The position numbers and the translations under genes were made by a program. Below are positions 26,750 to 38,890 of a stretch of 64,000 nucleotides of DNA, piece after piece. Below the pieces are notes generated by a model. The model did not search any database. It had not been told where the DNA came from and saw only the letters and a program-made list of their open reading frames with translations. The stretch spans positions 2,097,001 to 2,161,000 of the forward strand of contig NZ_CP146242.1 of assembly GCF_037039395.1 (NCBI RefSeq). The letters run 5' to 3'. Position 1 is the first letter of the stretch; each line of letters begins with the position of its first letter. The DNA comes from Agrobacterium vitis (GTDB lineage: Bacteria > Pseudomonadota > Alphaproteobacteria > Rhizobiales > Rhizobiaceae).

Positions 26750-29458
26750 TCACATGTCCAGCAAGCGTTCCAGATAACGCCGCTCTACCTCCGGGCTTGC
26801 ATTGTTGCCCAGCTTGTTGCGGATCGCATCGAGGATTTCGCGGGCGCGCTGCACGTCGATTTCGTCGGGGACTTTCACCCGTTCGCCAAAATCCGGCCCG
26901 GTGGTTGACCGTGGTCGCCCCAGCGGGTCGCGACCGCCCTGATTGCCTTCCGCCATGCCTTGCCCCTGGTCCTGACCTTGCCCCTGGCCGCGCTGCATGG
27001 CCTGCATCATCTGGTTCATCATATCGCGCGCGCCTTGGCGCAAGGCTTCCAGCGCCCGACCCTGGCCTTGCACGGCCCGGTCACCCTGGCTTTTTCCGAG
27101 TGCTTCACCCGCGCCCTGCATTTCCCGACCTGCCTGGCCAAAATTTTCTCCAGGCTTGATGCCGAGCTTGCCAAGTCCGTCTTGTACGCCCTTCAACTGC
27201 TTGCCGAGCGCATCCTGCTGCTGGCGCAATTGTTTAAGCGCTTCACGCAATTGCTCTGCCGTCATCTGGTCGGGGGCAGAAGGATTTTTACCGGCGCTGT
27301 CTTTATTCTGGTTCTGGTCGGGGTTTTGGCCCTGATCCTGGTTTTGCTCGCCATCGGGCGTCGGGCTAGCCTGAGGATTATCCTGGGTCATGCCGTCACC
27401 ATCTTCCGGCTGAAGGTCATCGCCCATCTGCGACCGGCTCTGTAATTCCTGGTCCAGTTTGAAGGTCTGATCCATCAGCTTCTGCTGGTCCTGCATGATC
27501 TGTCCGAGCTTGTCGATCTGCTTGCGCGCTTCGCTGGTCTGCTGTTGTTGCTGCGGATTGGAGCGCTGCGGGCGTCCGGCCTGGAGATTGTTCATCATCC
27601 GTTGCATCTCCTGCAACATCTGACGGGCGGCATCCTTGTTGCCAGAGCGGGCCAGGTTTTCGATCTGGTTCATCATGTTTTCCAGATCGCGCTGGGTCAG
27701 CATTTTCTGAGCGCTCTGTTGGTTCTGCTGGCCGTTCTGCGGCTGCTGGCGCTCTGCAAGAGCCTTCATATAGTCCTGCATCGCCTGACGGACCTCGTCC
27801 ATCAGCTTCTTGATCTCGGCATCGGGCGCATTGCGCTCCAGCGCCTCCGAAAGCTTCTGCTGCGCCTCGCTCAGCTTGCGCTCAGTCAGTGACACATCGC
27901 CATCGTCGATGCCAAGCGCGATTTCCCAGAGATAATCCGCCGTATCCTTCAAAGCTTCGGTGGTGCTGGCCATCTGCATGCGGGCATGGGCCGAGGAAAT
28001 CAGCAGGTAATGGGAAAGCTGCGGAATGGTTTCATCGGCACGCAGCGTCAGCGCTTCGTTGAGCGCCACAGCGCGCGCCATCTGCCGCGTGTCCAGCGCA
28101 AAGATCTGACGCTGTTCGGCTACGGCGGCGGCCAGCGGTTCGGAGAAATTGCGGCCGGGCAGGATCATCTCATGGGCAGGGCTGCGTCCCTCCTGGCCCA
28201 ATCCGTCCTTGGCAATCAGCGTGATCCGCACCTTCTTTCCCGCCAGCGGGTGTTCGGTCAGGTTGCGGCTCGACATGCTTTTGATATCGCGGGCATTGCG
28301 GCTCGGCAGGTCCAGCTTGAACTCGGGCAGGGGATAGAGCGGGTTGGCTTGCGGATCGGTATCGACAGGGACGATCTCGGCGCGGGCTTCCAGCAGGCCG
28401 TAATCGTCGCGGGCGGTAAAGCCGATTTCCAGTGCCCCGTTGACGGCACGTTTCGGAATGCCGTCAAAGGCGATGGTCGGTGCATGGTCTGGAATGACCT
28501 TCAGCGGCCATTGCCGGGTGCCAAGATCCAGCGTGCCGCTTTCGCCCAAGGTCAGGGTCAGCGTGCGGGCGCTGGTGTCCGTCTGGGCGGGCGTTGGCGT
28601 GGCTGACGAGACGGTGGGCAAGGGGCCGGGCGTATTTTCCTGGTCGGCCTTGACCGGCTGGAAAGCGACTGCGGCTGCCCCGGATGCCGGTTTGAAGTCT
28701 GCCTGTTCGTCTCCGGTACTGCCGGTCAACCGAACTGTGACCACAGACTGGGCGGGAACGGCGATATCCTGCGTTCCATCTCCATTGCGTCCTGTGAGGA
28801 AAACAGGGGGGCGGCCCGTATAGCCCGGCGGGGTAATCCAGGCATCGATGCGCAGGGTCGGGGCGTTGTCATCGCTGTCTTGCAGCACAAAGGCATCGGT
28901 GAGACGGCCAGCGCCATTCGAGCCGGAATAGGCAAAGGCCACCGCTAAAAGCAGCGCTGGCAAGGCGCGCAGGCCGAAGCGGTCGAAGCGGGCGATATCA
29001 GGCTTTGGGCGCCCGGCATCGAGCGTGGCGATCCGGGTTGCCATACGCCGTTGGTGCTCATGCCAGAGGGCGCGGGCAAAAGGCGTGTCGAAGGCCGGTT
29101 CCTCACCCTGCACGCCGATGGGTTGATGCGGCAGATGATTGCGCTCTTCCAGCAGCCGGTCCGCTTCGCCAATTTTCGGCCAGCGCAGCCGGGCCAGCGG
29201 CAGAAGCGAGGCAAGAAAGCCGAAGACCAACAGAAAAACCAGAGGCCAGCGCAGATAACCGGGCACTTCGCGAAAAAAGCCGAGCCAGGCCAGCGACAGG
29301 AAAACAGCAGCAATCGAGGCTGGAAGCAGCAGCAGAGGCAGCAACCGCTCACAAAACAGCACGAGCCTTGCCGTCCAGCGGTTCACGGCCAGCCTGCGGG
29401 CCAGCTTTTGATCGCTGTTCAAAGCCCCTTGGCTCTTTTTCGTGCCGGAAGCGGTCAT
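26750..29458 (-). CDS. TIGR02302 (DUF4175) family membrane protein
   Basis: 902 residues from ATG 29458, which has GGAGA eight bases upstream; an ATG at 29482 is also possible. Two or three membrane helices lie within the first 90 residues (LLPLLLLPASIAAVFLSLAWLGF), and one near 170. A long periplasmic region with beta-rich domains and a helical part follows. The last third is highly Gln/Asn/Met-rich with repeated coiled-coil segments. The C terminus VPDEIDVQRAREILDAIRNKL..ERRYLERLLDM is the family hallmark. The family is alphaproteobacterial and of unknown function. Confidence 0.9.
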   Translation of the reverse strand: MTASGTKKSQGALNSDQKLARRLAVNRWTARLVLFCERLLPLLLLPASIAAVFLSLAWLGFFREVPGYLRWPLVFLLVFGFLASLLPLARLRWPKIGEADRLLEERNHLPHQPIGVQGEEPAFDTPFARALWHEHQRRMATRIATLDAGRPKPDIARFDRFGLRALPALLLAVAFAYSGSNGAGRLTDAFVLQDSDDNAPTLRIDAWITPPGYTGRPPVFLTGRNGDGTQDIAVPAQSVVTVRLTGSTGDEQADFKPASGAAAVAFQPVKADQENTPGPLPTVSSATPTPAQTDTSARTLTLTLGESGTLDLGTRQWPLKVIPDHAPTIAFDGIPKRAVNGALEIGFTARDDYGLLEARAEIVPVDTDPQANPLYPLPEFKLDLPSRNARDIKSMSSRNLTEHPLAGKKVRITLIAKDGLGQEGRSPAHEMILPGRNFSEPLAAAVAEQRQIFALDTRQMARAVALNEALTLRADETIPQLSHYLLISSAHARMQMASTTEALKDTADYLWEIALGIDDGDVSLTERKLSEAQQKLSEALERNAPDAEIKKLMDEVRQAMQDYMKALAERQQPQNGQQNQQSAQKMLTQRDLENMMNQIENLARSGNKDAARQMLQEMQRMMNNLQAGRPQRSNPQQQQQTSEARKQIDKLGQIMQDQQKLMDQTFKLDQELQSRSQMGDDLQPEDGDGMTQDNPQASPTPDGEQNQDQGQNPDQNQNKDSAGKNPSAPDQMTAEQLREALKQLRQQQDALGKQLKGVQDGLGKLGIKPGENFGQAGREMQGAGEALGKSQGDRAVQGQGRALEALRQGARDMMNQMMQAMQRGQGQGQDQGQGMAEGNQGGRDPLGRPRSTTGPDFGERVKVPDEIDVQRAREILDAIRNKLGNNASPEVERRYLERLLDM

Positions 29459-29646
29459 GGGCAGTCTCCGGTTTCCTGTCATCTCAACGCTTATAGTGGG
29501 TATCGCAACCAATACGGTTCACGACAGCGTTGACATGTTAGGATAGCATTGTTTGTGGCGAAGACGAGGGGCAGGCCCGGCGCAGGGATGGTTTTTTCAG
29601 TCCTACCAGTAAATTGTGAACGCCGCGTCCCGCAAAAACACCCTGC

Positions 29647-30918
29647 TCAGGATGCCAGCCAATCGGGCAGGCTGTCCAACCGGATCATATCCTCATAGCT
29701 CGGCCTTGGCCGGATCACGTGGAATTGGTCGCCCTTGACCAGCACTTCGGGGACAAGCCGTCTGGTATTGTAAGTGCTCGATTGCACCGCGCCATAAGCC
29801 CCAGCCGAGCCGATGGCGATCAGGTCGCCGGGCCTTGGCATGCTCATTTCGCGGTCCAGCGCCAGATAATCGCCGGTTTCACAGACCGGCCCGACCACAT
29901 CGGCGCGGATGCGCGGGGCGCTGGCCGCTGACAGCAGCACCGGGCGAAGCTCGTGATGGGCGTCATAGAGCGTCGGGCGGATCAGATCGTTCATGGCGGC
30001 ATCGACGATGACGAAGGTCTTGTTGCCACCGTCCTTCACATAGATCACTTCGGTCACCAGAATACCGGCATTGCCGACGATCAGCCGGCCCGGCTCGGCC
30101 ACGATCCGGCAGTCCAGCGAGGCCAATTGCTGCTTGACGATCGCCGCATAGGCCGCTGGGTCAGGCGGCGGATTGTTGTCGTCCTTGTAGGGAATACCAA
30201 GTCCACCGCCGACATCGACGTGGTCGATGGTATGGCCTTCAGCCCGCAGCGTGGTCACCAGGTCGCGCAGCAGCTTGAAGGCCTCGGCGAACGGCTGGAG
30301 ATCGGTGATCTGGCTGCCGATATGCATGTCGATACCGGTGACCTTGATACCTTCGAGACTGGCGGCGCGGGCATAGACGGCGCGGGCGCGCTCATAGGAA
30401 ATGCCGAATTTGTTTTCTTTCCGACCGGTGGAAATCTTCGCATGGGTACCGGCGTCGACATCCGGGTTGATGCGGAAGGAGACATGCGCCGTCTTGCCGG
30501 CTTTCAGCGCCCTTTGATTGAGAATGTCCAGTTCAGGCTCAGATTCGACATTGAAACAGTAAATCCCGACCTCCAGCCCGAGATCCATTTCCGACGGGGT
30601 CTTGCCAACGCCGGAAAACAGGATGCGGCTGGGAGGAATGCCGGCGGCCAGCGCCCGGCGCAATTCGCCTTCGGAGACCACATCGACACCAGCGCCCAAT
30701 TGCCCAAGTGTTTTCAACACCGCCTGATTGGAATTGGCCTTGACCGCGTAGCAGACCATGGAATCGACGCCGTTGAAGGCCTCGGAAAACACCCGGTAAT
30801 GGCGCTCCAGCGTTGCGGTGGAGTAGCAATAGAAGGGTGTGCCGACCGCCTTGGCGATCTCTGGAACGGACACATCCTCGGCATGAAGAATGCCATCGCG
30901 ATACTGGAAATGGTTCAC
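29647..30918 (-). CDS. lysA: diaminopimelate decarboxylase
   Basis: 423 residues from a GTG start at 30918 (VNHFQYRDGILHAEDV). A longer in-frame extension to 31074 runs through the upstream lipoprotein gene and has Arg-rich shadow composition, so it is rejected. It is a PLP enzyme of the alanine-racemase fold that decarboxylates meso-DAP to lysine. The PLP lysine is in CYAVKANSNQAVL; HIGSQI, GGGLGIPY, EPGRLIVGNAG and the catalytic CETGDY are present. It starts 10 bases after the lptM stop. Confidence 0.95.
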   Translation of the reverse strand: MNHFQYRDGILHAEDVSVPEIAKAVGTPFYCYSTATLERHYRVFSEAFNGVDSMVCYAVKANSNQAVLKTLGQLGAGVDVVSEGELRRALAAGIPPSRILFSGVGKTPSEMDLGLEVGIYCFNVESEPELDILNQRALKAGKTAHVSFRINPDVDAGTHAKISTGRKENKFGISYERARAVYARAASLEGIKVTGIDMHIGSQITDLQPFAEAFKLLRDLVTTLRAEGHTIDHVDVGGGLGIPYKDDNNPPPDPAAYAAIVKQQLASLDCRIVAEPGRLIVGNAGILVTEVIYVKDGGNKTFVIVDAAMNDLIRPTLYDAHHELRPVLLSAASAPRIRADVVGPVCETGDYLALDREMSMPRPGDLIAIGSAGAYGAVQSSTYNTRRLVPEVLVKGDQFHVIRPRPSYEDMIRLDSLPDWLAS

Positions 30919-30928
30919 GGTGCGCCTG

Positions 30929-31120
30929 TCACAGAAGCGGATCGAGGAAGAATTTCTTCTCCGGCACCTTGGTCTGGGTCGGTGCGTCCGCCTTGTTCTG
31001 CTGGGCAACCGGCGTGCTCGGCTTGTCCAGATCGCCCTTGCGGCCACAGCCGGTGACCAGAATGCTGGCGGCACCGAGCAGGGCGGCGGAAATCATCAGT
31101 CTTCGATAGGAAACAGCCAT
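30929..31120 (-). CDS. lptM: LptM (YifL)-like small lipoprotein
   Basis: 63 residues from ATG 31120. A lipoprotein signal peptide with SILVTGC precedes CGRKGDLDKPS, the diagnostic LptM/YifL N-terminal mature motif (CGxKGxLxxP). In E. coli, LptM binds LptDE and promotes disulfide maturation of the LPS translocon at the outer membrane. The remaining tail is Pro/Lys/Thr-rich. It lies between argH and lysA on one strand, the same neighbourhood (next to lysA) as in E. coli. Confidence 0.82.
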   Translation of the reverse strand: MAVSYRRLMISAALLGAASILVTGCGRKGDLDKPSTPVAQQNKADAPTQTKVPEKKFFLDPLL

Positions 31121-31214
31121 AATATCCTGTCCAACGTAGTGGTGAGCCAATGTCTAGCCAAAAAACGTGACGTGTGCATCCCGATTTTTGTGATGGATCG
31201 ATCGGGTTTGACGA

Positions 31215-32618
31215 TCAGTTGCGGCTACGCCACCATTTGATCTGCTTGCGCACCTCGTCCGGTGCCGTGCCGCCATAGCTTTTGCGGCTGGCTACCGACG
31301 CTTCCACCGTCAATACCGAATAGATGTCGGCAGTGATGGCGGCATGAATGGCTTGCAAGTCCTCAAGCGGCAGATCGGAGAGATCGCAGCCTTTTTCCTC
31401 CGCCAGGGCGACAACCCGGCCCGTGACATGATGGGCATCGCGGAAGGGAAGTCCTGCCTCGCGCACCAGCCAGTCGGCCAGATCGGTGGCGGTGGAAAAA
31501 CCGGAGCCTGCTGCGGCTTTCATCCGGTCGGCGCGCACGGTCAGGTCGCGGATCATCCCGGTCATGGCGGCCAGCGCCAGTTCCAGGCTTTCGGCAGCGT
31601 CGAAGACCTGTTCCTTGTCTTCCTGCATGTCCTTGGAATAGGCGAGCGGCAGGCCCTTCATAATGGTCAAAAGCGCGATCAGCGAACCATTGATCCGGCC
31701 CGTCTTGGCGCGCACCAGTTCAGCGGCATCCGGGTTCTTCTTCTGCGGCATGATCGAGGAGCCGGTCGAAAAGGCATCCGACAGCCGGATAAAGCCGAAT
31801 TGCGGGGTCGACCAGATGACGATTTCTTCCGCAAGCCGCGACAGATGCACCGCCGAAATGGCGGCAATCGACAGGAATTCCAGCGCAAAATCGCGGTCTG
31901 ACACGGTGTCGATGGAATTGCGGGTCGGTTCCCGGAAACCGAGCGCCTTGGCGGTCATGTGGCGGTCGATGGCATAGCCGGTGCCGGCAAGAGCGGCAGC
32001 ACCGATCGGGCTTTCATCCAGGTGTTCGATAGCGTGGCGCACGCGTTGGCGATCCCGGCCGAACATTTCCACATAGGCCATGCAGTGATGGCCGAAGGTG
32101 ACCGGCTGCGCTGTCTGCAAATGGGTAAAGCCGGGCATGACCGTGTCGGCATGTTCTTCGGCGCGGTCGAGAAAGGCGGCGATCAGGTCGGTCAGCAGGC
32201 TTTCGGCTTTTTGCAGCTCTTCCTTGACCCAGAGGCGGAAGTCCAGCGCCACCTGGTCGTTGCGTGAGCGGGCGGTGTGCAGGCGACCGGCGGCGGGACC
32301 GATCAGGTCGGCCAGCCGCGCCTCGATATTCATGTGAATGTCTTCAAGCTTGCGGGAGAAGGTGAATTTTCCCGCTTCGATCTCTGACAAAATCGTGTTC
32401 AGCCCGGTGACGATCTTGTCTTTGTCTTCGCCGGAAATAATGCCTTGATGGGCCAGCATGGTGGCATGGGCAATCGAGCCGCGGATATCCTGGGCATAGA
32501 GCTTCTTGTCGAAACCGATCGAGGCGTTTATCTCCTCCATGATGGCCGCAGGGCCGGAGGCAAAACGGCCGCCCCACATCTGGTTGGAGGATGTCGTGTC
32601 TTTGGTGTCCTCGGCCAT
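31215..32618 (-). CDS. argH: argininosuccinate lyase
   Basis: 467 residues from ATG 32618 ([19 protein letters not shown]). It splits argininosuccinate to arginine and fumarate, the last step of arginine synthesis. The family signature is [12 protein letters not shown], with the catalytic Ser loop; [16 protein letters not shown] and [16 protein letters not shown] are also conserved. The frame stays open for 167 codons further upstream, but that stretch is antisense to tlpA and not part of the enzyme. It diverges from tlpA with only 24 bases between starts. Confidence 0.96.
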   Translation of the reverse strand: MAEDTKDTTSSNQMWGGRFASGPAAIMEEINASIGFDKKLYAQDIRGSIAHATMLAHQGIISGEDKDKIVTGLNTILSEIEAGKFTFSRKLEDIHMNIEARLADLIGPAAGRLHTARSRNDQVALDFRLWVKEELQKAESLLTDLIAAFLDRAEEHADTVMPGFTHLQTAQPVTFGHHCMAYVEMFGRDRQRVRHAIEHLDESPIGAAALAGTGYAIDRHMTAKALGFREPTRNSIDTVSDRDFALEFLSIAAISAVHLSRLAEEIVIWSTPQFGFIRLSDAFSTGSSIMPQKKNPDAAELVRAKTGRINGSLIALLTIMKGLPLAYSKDMQEDKEQVFDAAESLELALAAMTGMIRDLTVRADRMKAAAGSGFSTATDLADWLVREAGLPFRDAHHVTGRVVALAEEKGCDLSDLPLEDLQAIHAAITADIYSVLTVEASVASRKSYGGTAPDEVRKQIKWWRSRN

Positions 32619-32642
32619 GCTCAATAGATCCTGGAGACGTCG

Positions 32643-33305
32643 ATGACGAAAAAAAGACCGCTGGGACTTCCTTCCGCCAAGCTGATTGCGTTTGCGGCGA
32701 TTGCCGGTGTGTTGGCCGGCGCGGTTGCGGTATACGTGAAGGAGACGGGGTCTGGCAATGGCTCTGAAATCGCTGCCGCCCAAGGGTGTGAGACGGCGGC
32801 ACAGGCGATCAAGACGCTTGACCCGTTGATCAAGGGCCAGGTTGCCGCCGTGGTGGCGGCCAATCCGCCGCGCCCGATTACCGGTCTCACCTTCAAGGAT
32901 GCCAGTGGCGCCGACAAGAGCCTCCAGGATTTCAAGGGCAAGCCCCTGCTGGTCAATCTCTGGGCGACCTGGTGCCTTCCCTGCCGGGAGGAAATGCCCG
33001 CCCTCAATCGCCTGCAACAGGCCAAGGGCGGCGATACATTCGAAGTCGTGGCGATCAATATCGACAGCGGCAGCGACGAAAAGCCGAAAGCCTTTCTCAG
33101 TGACAACGGCATCGATCATCTCGGCTTTTACCGCGACAGTTCCATGGGCGTGTTCAATGCGCTAAAAAAACAGGGCCTGGCTTTCGGCCTGCCGGTGACG
33201 CTGGTTCTCGATGGCAAGGGTTGCCTGCTCGGCTCCATGAACGGTCCTGCCGTATGGGACGGTGAGGATGCCAAAACCCTGATCGATAAAATCATGTCTC
33301 TTTGA
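32643..33305 (+). CDS. tlpA: TlpA-type thiol:disulfide oxidoreductase, membrane-anchored
   Basis: 220 residues. An N-terminal uncleaved anchor ([21 protein letters not shown]) places a thioredoxin fold in the periplasm. The active site is [13 protein letters not shown], and [11 protein letters not shown] carries the cis-Pro loop. Rhizobial TlpA reduces thiols for cytochrome oxidase copper-site maturation. A Cys-containing insert before the fold ([11 protein letters not shown]) is also seen in the Bradyrhizobium type. Divergent from argH; their promoters must overlap the neighbouring coding sequences. Confidence 0.9.
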   Translation: MTKKRPLGLPSAKLIAFAAIAGVLAGAVAVYVKETGSGNGSEIAAAQGCETAAQAIKTLDPLIKGQVAAVVAANPPRPITGLTFKDASGADKSLQDFKGKPLLVNLWATWCLPCREEMPALNRLQQAKGGDTFEVVAINIDSGSDEKPKAFLSDNGIDHLGFYRDSSMGVFNALKKQGLAFGLPVTLVLDGKGCLLGSMNGPAVWDGEDAKTLIDKIMSL

Positions 33306-33336
33306 AAATGCTGGTAAAGATGGAAAGGGGGATGAC

Positions 33337-33957
33337 ATGTTGAAAATCTGGGGTCGGGCAAATTCGACCAACGTCAAGAAGATCCTATGGGTCGTTGAAG
33401 AGCTGGACCTCGTTTATCAGCGGATAGACGCTGGCGGCGCGTTCGGAGTCGTCAACGATCCCGCGTTTCGTGCCATGAACCCCAATGGGCTGGTGCCTGT
33501 GCTGGAAGACGGCGATGTGGTGCTGTGGGAATCCAACACTATTCTCCGGTATCTCGCGGCTCGGTATGGCGATGCTGCGTTCAATCCGATTGATCCGGTC
33601 GCCCGCGCGCAGGCGGAAAAGTGGATGGACTGGGTGACATCCACCATTGCCACACCCTTTCGCGATGTGTTCTGGGGCATGATCAGAACACCGGCAGCAG
33701 ACCGCGATACGGCGAAAATCGAAGCGGCGGCCAAGGTTGTGGCCGGGCACCTTTCCATCGTCGATACGGTGCTGGCCAAACAGGATTATCTGTCCGGCGA
33801 GACGTTCGGTGTCGGCGATGTTCCGCTCGGATGCTTCATCTATGCATGGTTTGAAATGCCGATTGCCCGGCCTGAGCATCCACATCTGGCCGCATGGTAT
33901 GAGCGGCTGAAAAGCCGCCCCGCCTATCAGAAAACGGTGATGAAGCCGCTGAGCTGA
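33337..33957 (+). CDS. glutathione S-transferase family protein
   Basis: 206 residues. The N-terminal thioredoxin-like domain has MLKIWGRANSTNVKKILW, in which Ser10/Asn12 could activate glutathione, and NPNGLVPVLEDGDVVLWESNTILRYLA, the glutathione-binding cis-Pro and ESNTI segment. The C-terminal helical domain has FGVGDVPLGCFIYAW. Substrate unknown. It follows tlpA by 31 bases and may be co-transcribed; it is convergent with the dehydrogenase gene. Confidence 0.9.
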   Translation: MLKIWGRANSTNVKKILWVVEELDLVYQRIDAGGAFGVVNDPAFRAMNPNGLVPVLEDGDVVLWESNTILRYLAARYGDAAFNPIDPVARAQAEKWMDWVTSTIATPFRDVFWGMIRTPAADRDTAKIEAAAKVVAGHLSIVDTVLAKQDYLSGETFGVGDVPLGCFIYAWFEMPIARPEHPHLAAWYERLKSRPAYQKTVMKPLS

Positions 33958-33968
33958 ATGCCCTTGGA

Positions 33969-34841
33969 TTACCGAGTCGGAACCGGGATTTCGCCGCGGT
34001 AATCATAGAAGCCGCGACCGGATTTGCGACCGAGCCATCCCGCTTCAACATATTTGACCAGCAGCGGGCAGGGGCGATATTTGCTGTCGGCCAGCCCGTC
34101 ATGCAGCACCTGCATGATCGACAGGCAGGTGTCGAGACCGATGAAATCGGCGAGCTGCAAGGGGCCCATCGGATGATTGGCGCCGAGCTTCATCGCCGTA
34201 TCGATGGCCTCGACCGAGCCCACACCTTCATAGAGCGTGTAGATCGCCTCGTTGATCATCGGTAGCAGGATGCGGTTGACGATAAAGGCGGGAAAATCCT
34301 CGGCGACGGTAATGGTTTTATCCAGCGACCGCACAAAATCCTTGGCAGTTTCGAAGGTTTTTTCACCGGTGGCAATGCCGCGCACCAGTTCCACCAGCTT
34401 CATCACCGGCACCGGGTTCATGAAATGGATGCCCATGAAGCGTTCCGGGCGGTCCGTGGATGCCGCAAGCCGGGTGATGGACAGTGAGGACGTATTGGTG
34501 GCGAGAAGCGCTTCCGGCTTCAGCACCGGGCAGATCTGGCCGAAAATCTTGCGTTTGACGCTTTCATCCTCGGTGGCCGCCTCGATTACCAGATCCACCT
34601 GTGCCAGGTCCTGCACGTCGGTGACGCCGGAAATGCGGGCCAGCGCCGCCTTGCGCTCGCTATCCTCCATTTTGCCATTGGCAACCTGTCGCGCCATGTT
34701 GCCGTTGATGGTGGCAAGCCCGGCTTCGATCCGTTCCTTGCTCAGGTCATAAAGCGTGACATCGTAGCCGGAGAGCGCCGATACATAGGCAATGCCGCAG
34801 CCCATCTGTCCCGCGCCGACAATTCCAACATTCTTGATCAT
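33969..34841 (-). CDS. 3-hydroxybutyryl-CoA dehydrogenase
   Basis: 290 residues from ATG 34841 with GGGAG upstream; ATG 34853 is an alternative. It oxidises (S)-3-hydroxyacyl-CoA with NAD. The Rossmann loop is VGIVGAGQMGCGIAYV. The substrate region has TNTSSLSITRLA, GIHFMNPVPVMKLVELV (catalytic His) and NRILLPMINEAIYTLYEG (catalytic Glu neighbourhood). HPMGPLQLADFIGLDT and GRKSGRGFYDY are in the C-terminal domain. In rhizobia this gene usually accompanies etfBA, which lies 4 kb away here, separated by a chemoreceptor gene. Confidence 0.93.
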   Translation of the reverse strand: MIKNVGIVGAGQMGCGIAYVSALSGYDVTLYDLSKERIEAGLATINGNMARQVANGKMEDSERKAALARISGVTDVQDLAQVDLVIEAATEDESVKRKIFGQICPVLKPEALLATNTSSLSITRLAASTDRPERFMGIHFMNPVPVMKLVELVRGIATGEKTFETAKDFVRSLDKTITVAEDFPAFIVNRILLPMINEAIYTLYEGVGSVEAIDTAMKLGANHPMGPLQLADFIGLDTCLSIMQVLHDGLADSKYRPCPLLVKYVEAGWLGRKSGRGFYDYRGEIPVPTR

Positions 34842-37748
<2,907 letters not shown>

Positions 37749-37783
37749 TCACTCTCCACTGTCCAAATAATCCCTGAAAAGCA

Positions 37784-37809
37784 AAAAGGCCGCAGAAATG
37801 CGGCCTTTT
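37784..37809 (+). terminator. Rho-independent terminator of the chemoreceptor gene
   Basis: AAAAGGCCGCA, loop GAAA, TGCGGCCTTTT: a perfect 11-bp stem 36 bases after the stop, ending in TTTTCCTTG. Confidence 0.85.
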
Positions 37810-37815
37810 CCTTGT

Positions 37816-37856
37816 TTAGAGACTGTCAGGTTCATATTGAACAAGACAGTCTCTAA
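37816..37856. repeat. extended palindrome, TTAGAG/CTGTC family
   Basis: TTAGAGACTGTC (37816-37827) pairs with GACAGTCTCTAA (37845-37856), and the inside continues GTTCA-TAT-TGAAC. It resembles the hairpin after accA. A T-rich stretch follows on the plus strand. Confidence 0.7.
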
Positions 37857-37870
37857 GTTCTTTTGTTTTC

Positions 37871-37910
37871 GTTTGTCAGGAAAACCGGATTCCACTTTTC
37901 CCTGACAAAC
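37871..37910. repeat. palindrome with rhizobial-type core
   Basis: GTTTGTCAGG (37871-37880) pairs with CCTGACAAAC (37901-37910), around the core CCGGATTCCACTTTT. The same core occurs in other intergenic palindromes of this window and in my recollection widely in Rhizobium genomes. It lies 26 bases after the etfA stop and may help end that transcript. Confidence 0.65.
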
Positions 37911-37936
37911 TCTAAATTTCGTTGATCAAGGCGGGA

Positions 37937-38866
37937 TCAAAGCGCCTTTTCAAACTCCGGCAGGGCCTCAAACAGGTCTGCGACGAGGCCGTAGTCTGCG
38001 ACCTGGAAGATCGGGGCTTCCTCGTCCTTGTTGATGGCGACGATCACTTTGCTGTCCTTCATGCCCGCCAGATGCTGGATTGCGCCGGAAATGCCGCAGG
38101 CGATGTAGAGCTGCGGTGCAACGACCTTGCCGGTTTGGCCAACCTGCCAGTCGTTCGGCGCATAGCCTGCATCGACGGCGGCGCGCGAGGCGCCGACAGC
38201 AGCCCCCAGCTTGTCGGCTAGCGGCAGGATGACTTCCTTGAACTTCTCCGAGGAGCCCAGCGCGCGACCGCCCGAGATGATGATCTTGGCGGATGTCAGT
38301 TCCGGGCGCTCCGACGACGACAGCGCATCCGAGACAAAGCTGGACAGGCCGGGATCGGCAACCGCCGCCACAGCCTCGACCGCAGCCGACCCATCGGCAG
38401 CAGCGGCGGCAAAGGAGGCGGTGCGCACGGTGATGACCTTCTTGGCATCGCCCGACTGGACCGTCTGGATGGCATTGCCGGCATAGATCGGGCGCTTGAA
38501 GGTGTCGACAGAGATCACTTCAACGATTTCCGAGATCTGCGCTACATCAAGCAAGGCTGCAACGCGCGGCGCGACATTCTTGCCGACCGAGGTGGCGGCG
38601 GTGATGATCGTATCGTAGGCGGGCGCCAGCGATACGATCAGTGCTGCCAGCGGTTCGGCCAGTTGATTGCCAAGCTCGGCACTGTCGGCCAGCAGCACTT
38701 TTGAGACGCCCGACAGTTTGGCGGCGGCGTCTGCGGCGGGTTTGGCACCAGCGCCTGCGACGAGAACATGGATATCGCCGCCAATCTTGGCCGCTGCCGT
38801 CAGGGTCTTGGCGGTCTGTTCGGAAATGGTTGCGTTGTCGTGATCTGCCAGAAGAAGAATGGCCAT
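37937..38866 (-). CDS. etfA: electron transfer flavoprotein subunit alpha
   Basis: 309 residues. With EtfB it accepts electrons from acyl-CoA and related dehydrogenases and passes them to ETF-ubiquinone oxidoreductase. The N-terminal [22 protein letters not shown] and the C-terminal FAD domain ([64 protein letters not shown]) are diagnostic. It lies 24 bases after etfB. Confidence 0.97.
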   Translation of the reverse strand: MAILLLADHDNATISEQTAKTLTAAAKIGGDIHVLVAGAGAKPAADAAAKLSGVSKVLLADSAELGNQLAEPLAALIVSLAPAYDTIITAATSVGKNVAPRVAALLDVAQISEIVEVISVDTFKRPIYAGNAIQTVQSGDAKKVITVRTASFAAAAADGSAAVEAVAAVADPGLSSFVSDALSSSERPELTSAKIIISGGRALGSSEKFKEVILPLADKLGAAVGASRAAVDAGYAPNDWQVGQTGKVVAPQLYIACGISGAIQHLAGMKDSKVIVAINKDEEAPIFQVADYGLVADLFEALPEFEKAL

Positions 38867-38890
38867 TGTTCTATATCTCCCAATCCGAAA

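Noticed and set aside
27400..27600. CRISPR-like or DNA repeat signal in the Gln-rich part of the TIGR02302 gene
   Set aside because: The repetition is codon-level low complexity (CAG/CTG-rich) without regular spacers or conserved repeat units.
30919..31074. N-terminal extension of lysA through the lipoprotein gene
   Set aside because: The added residues are Arg/Pro-rich shadow sequence, while the GTG start at 30918 matches the family N terminus and the overlapping lptM gene is convincing.
32619..33119. N-terminal extension of argH by 167 codons
   Set aside because: The extension is antisense to tlpA, which has an intact thioredoxin-fold protein. ArgH from ATG 32618 already has the standard length.
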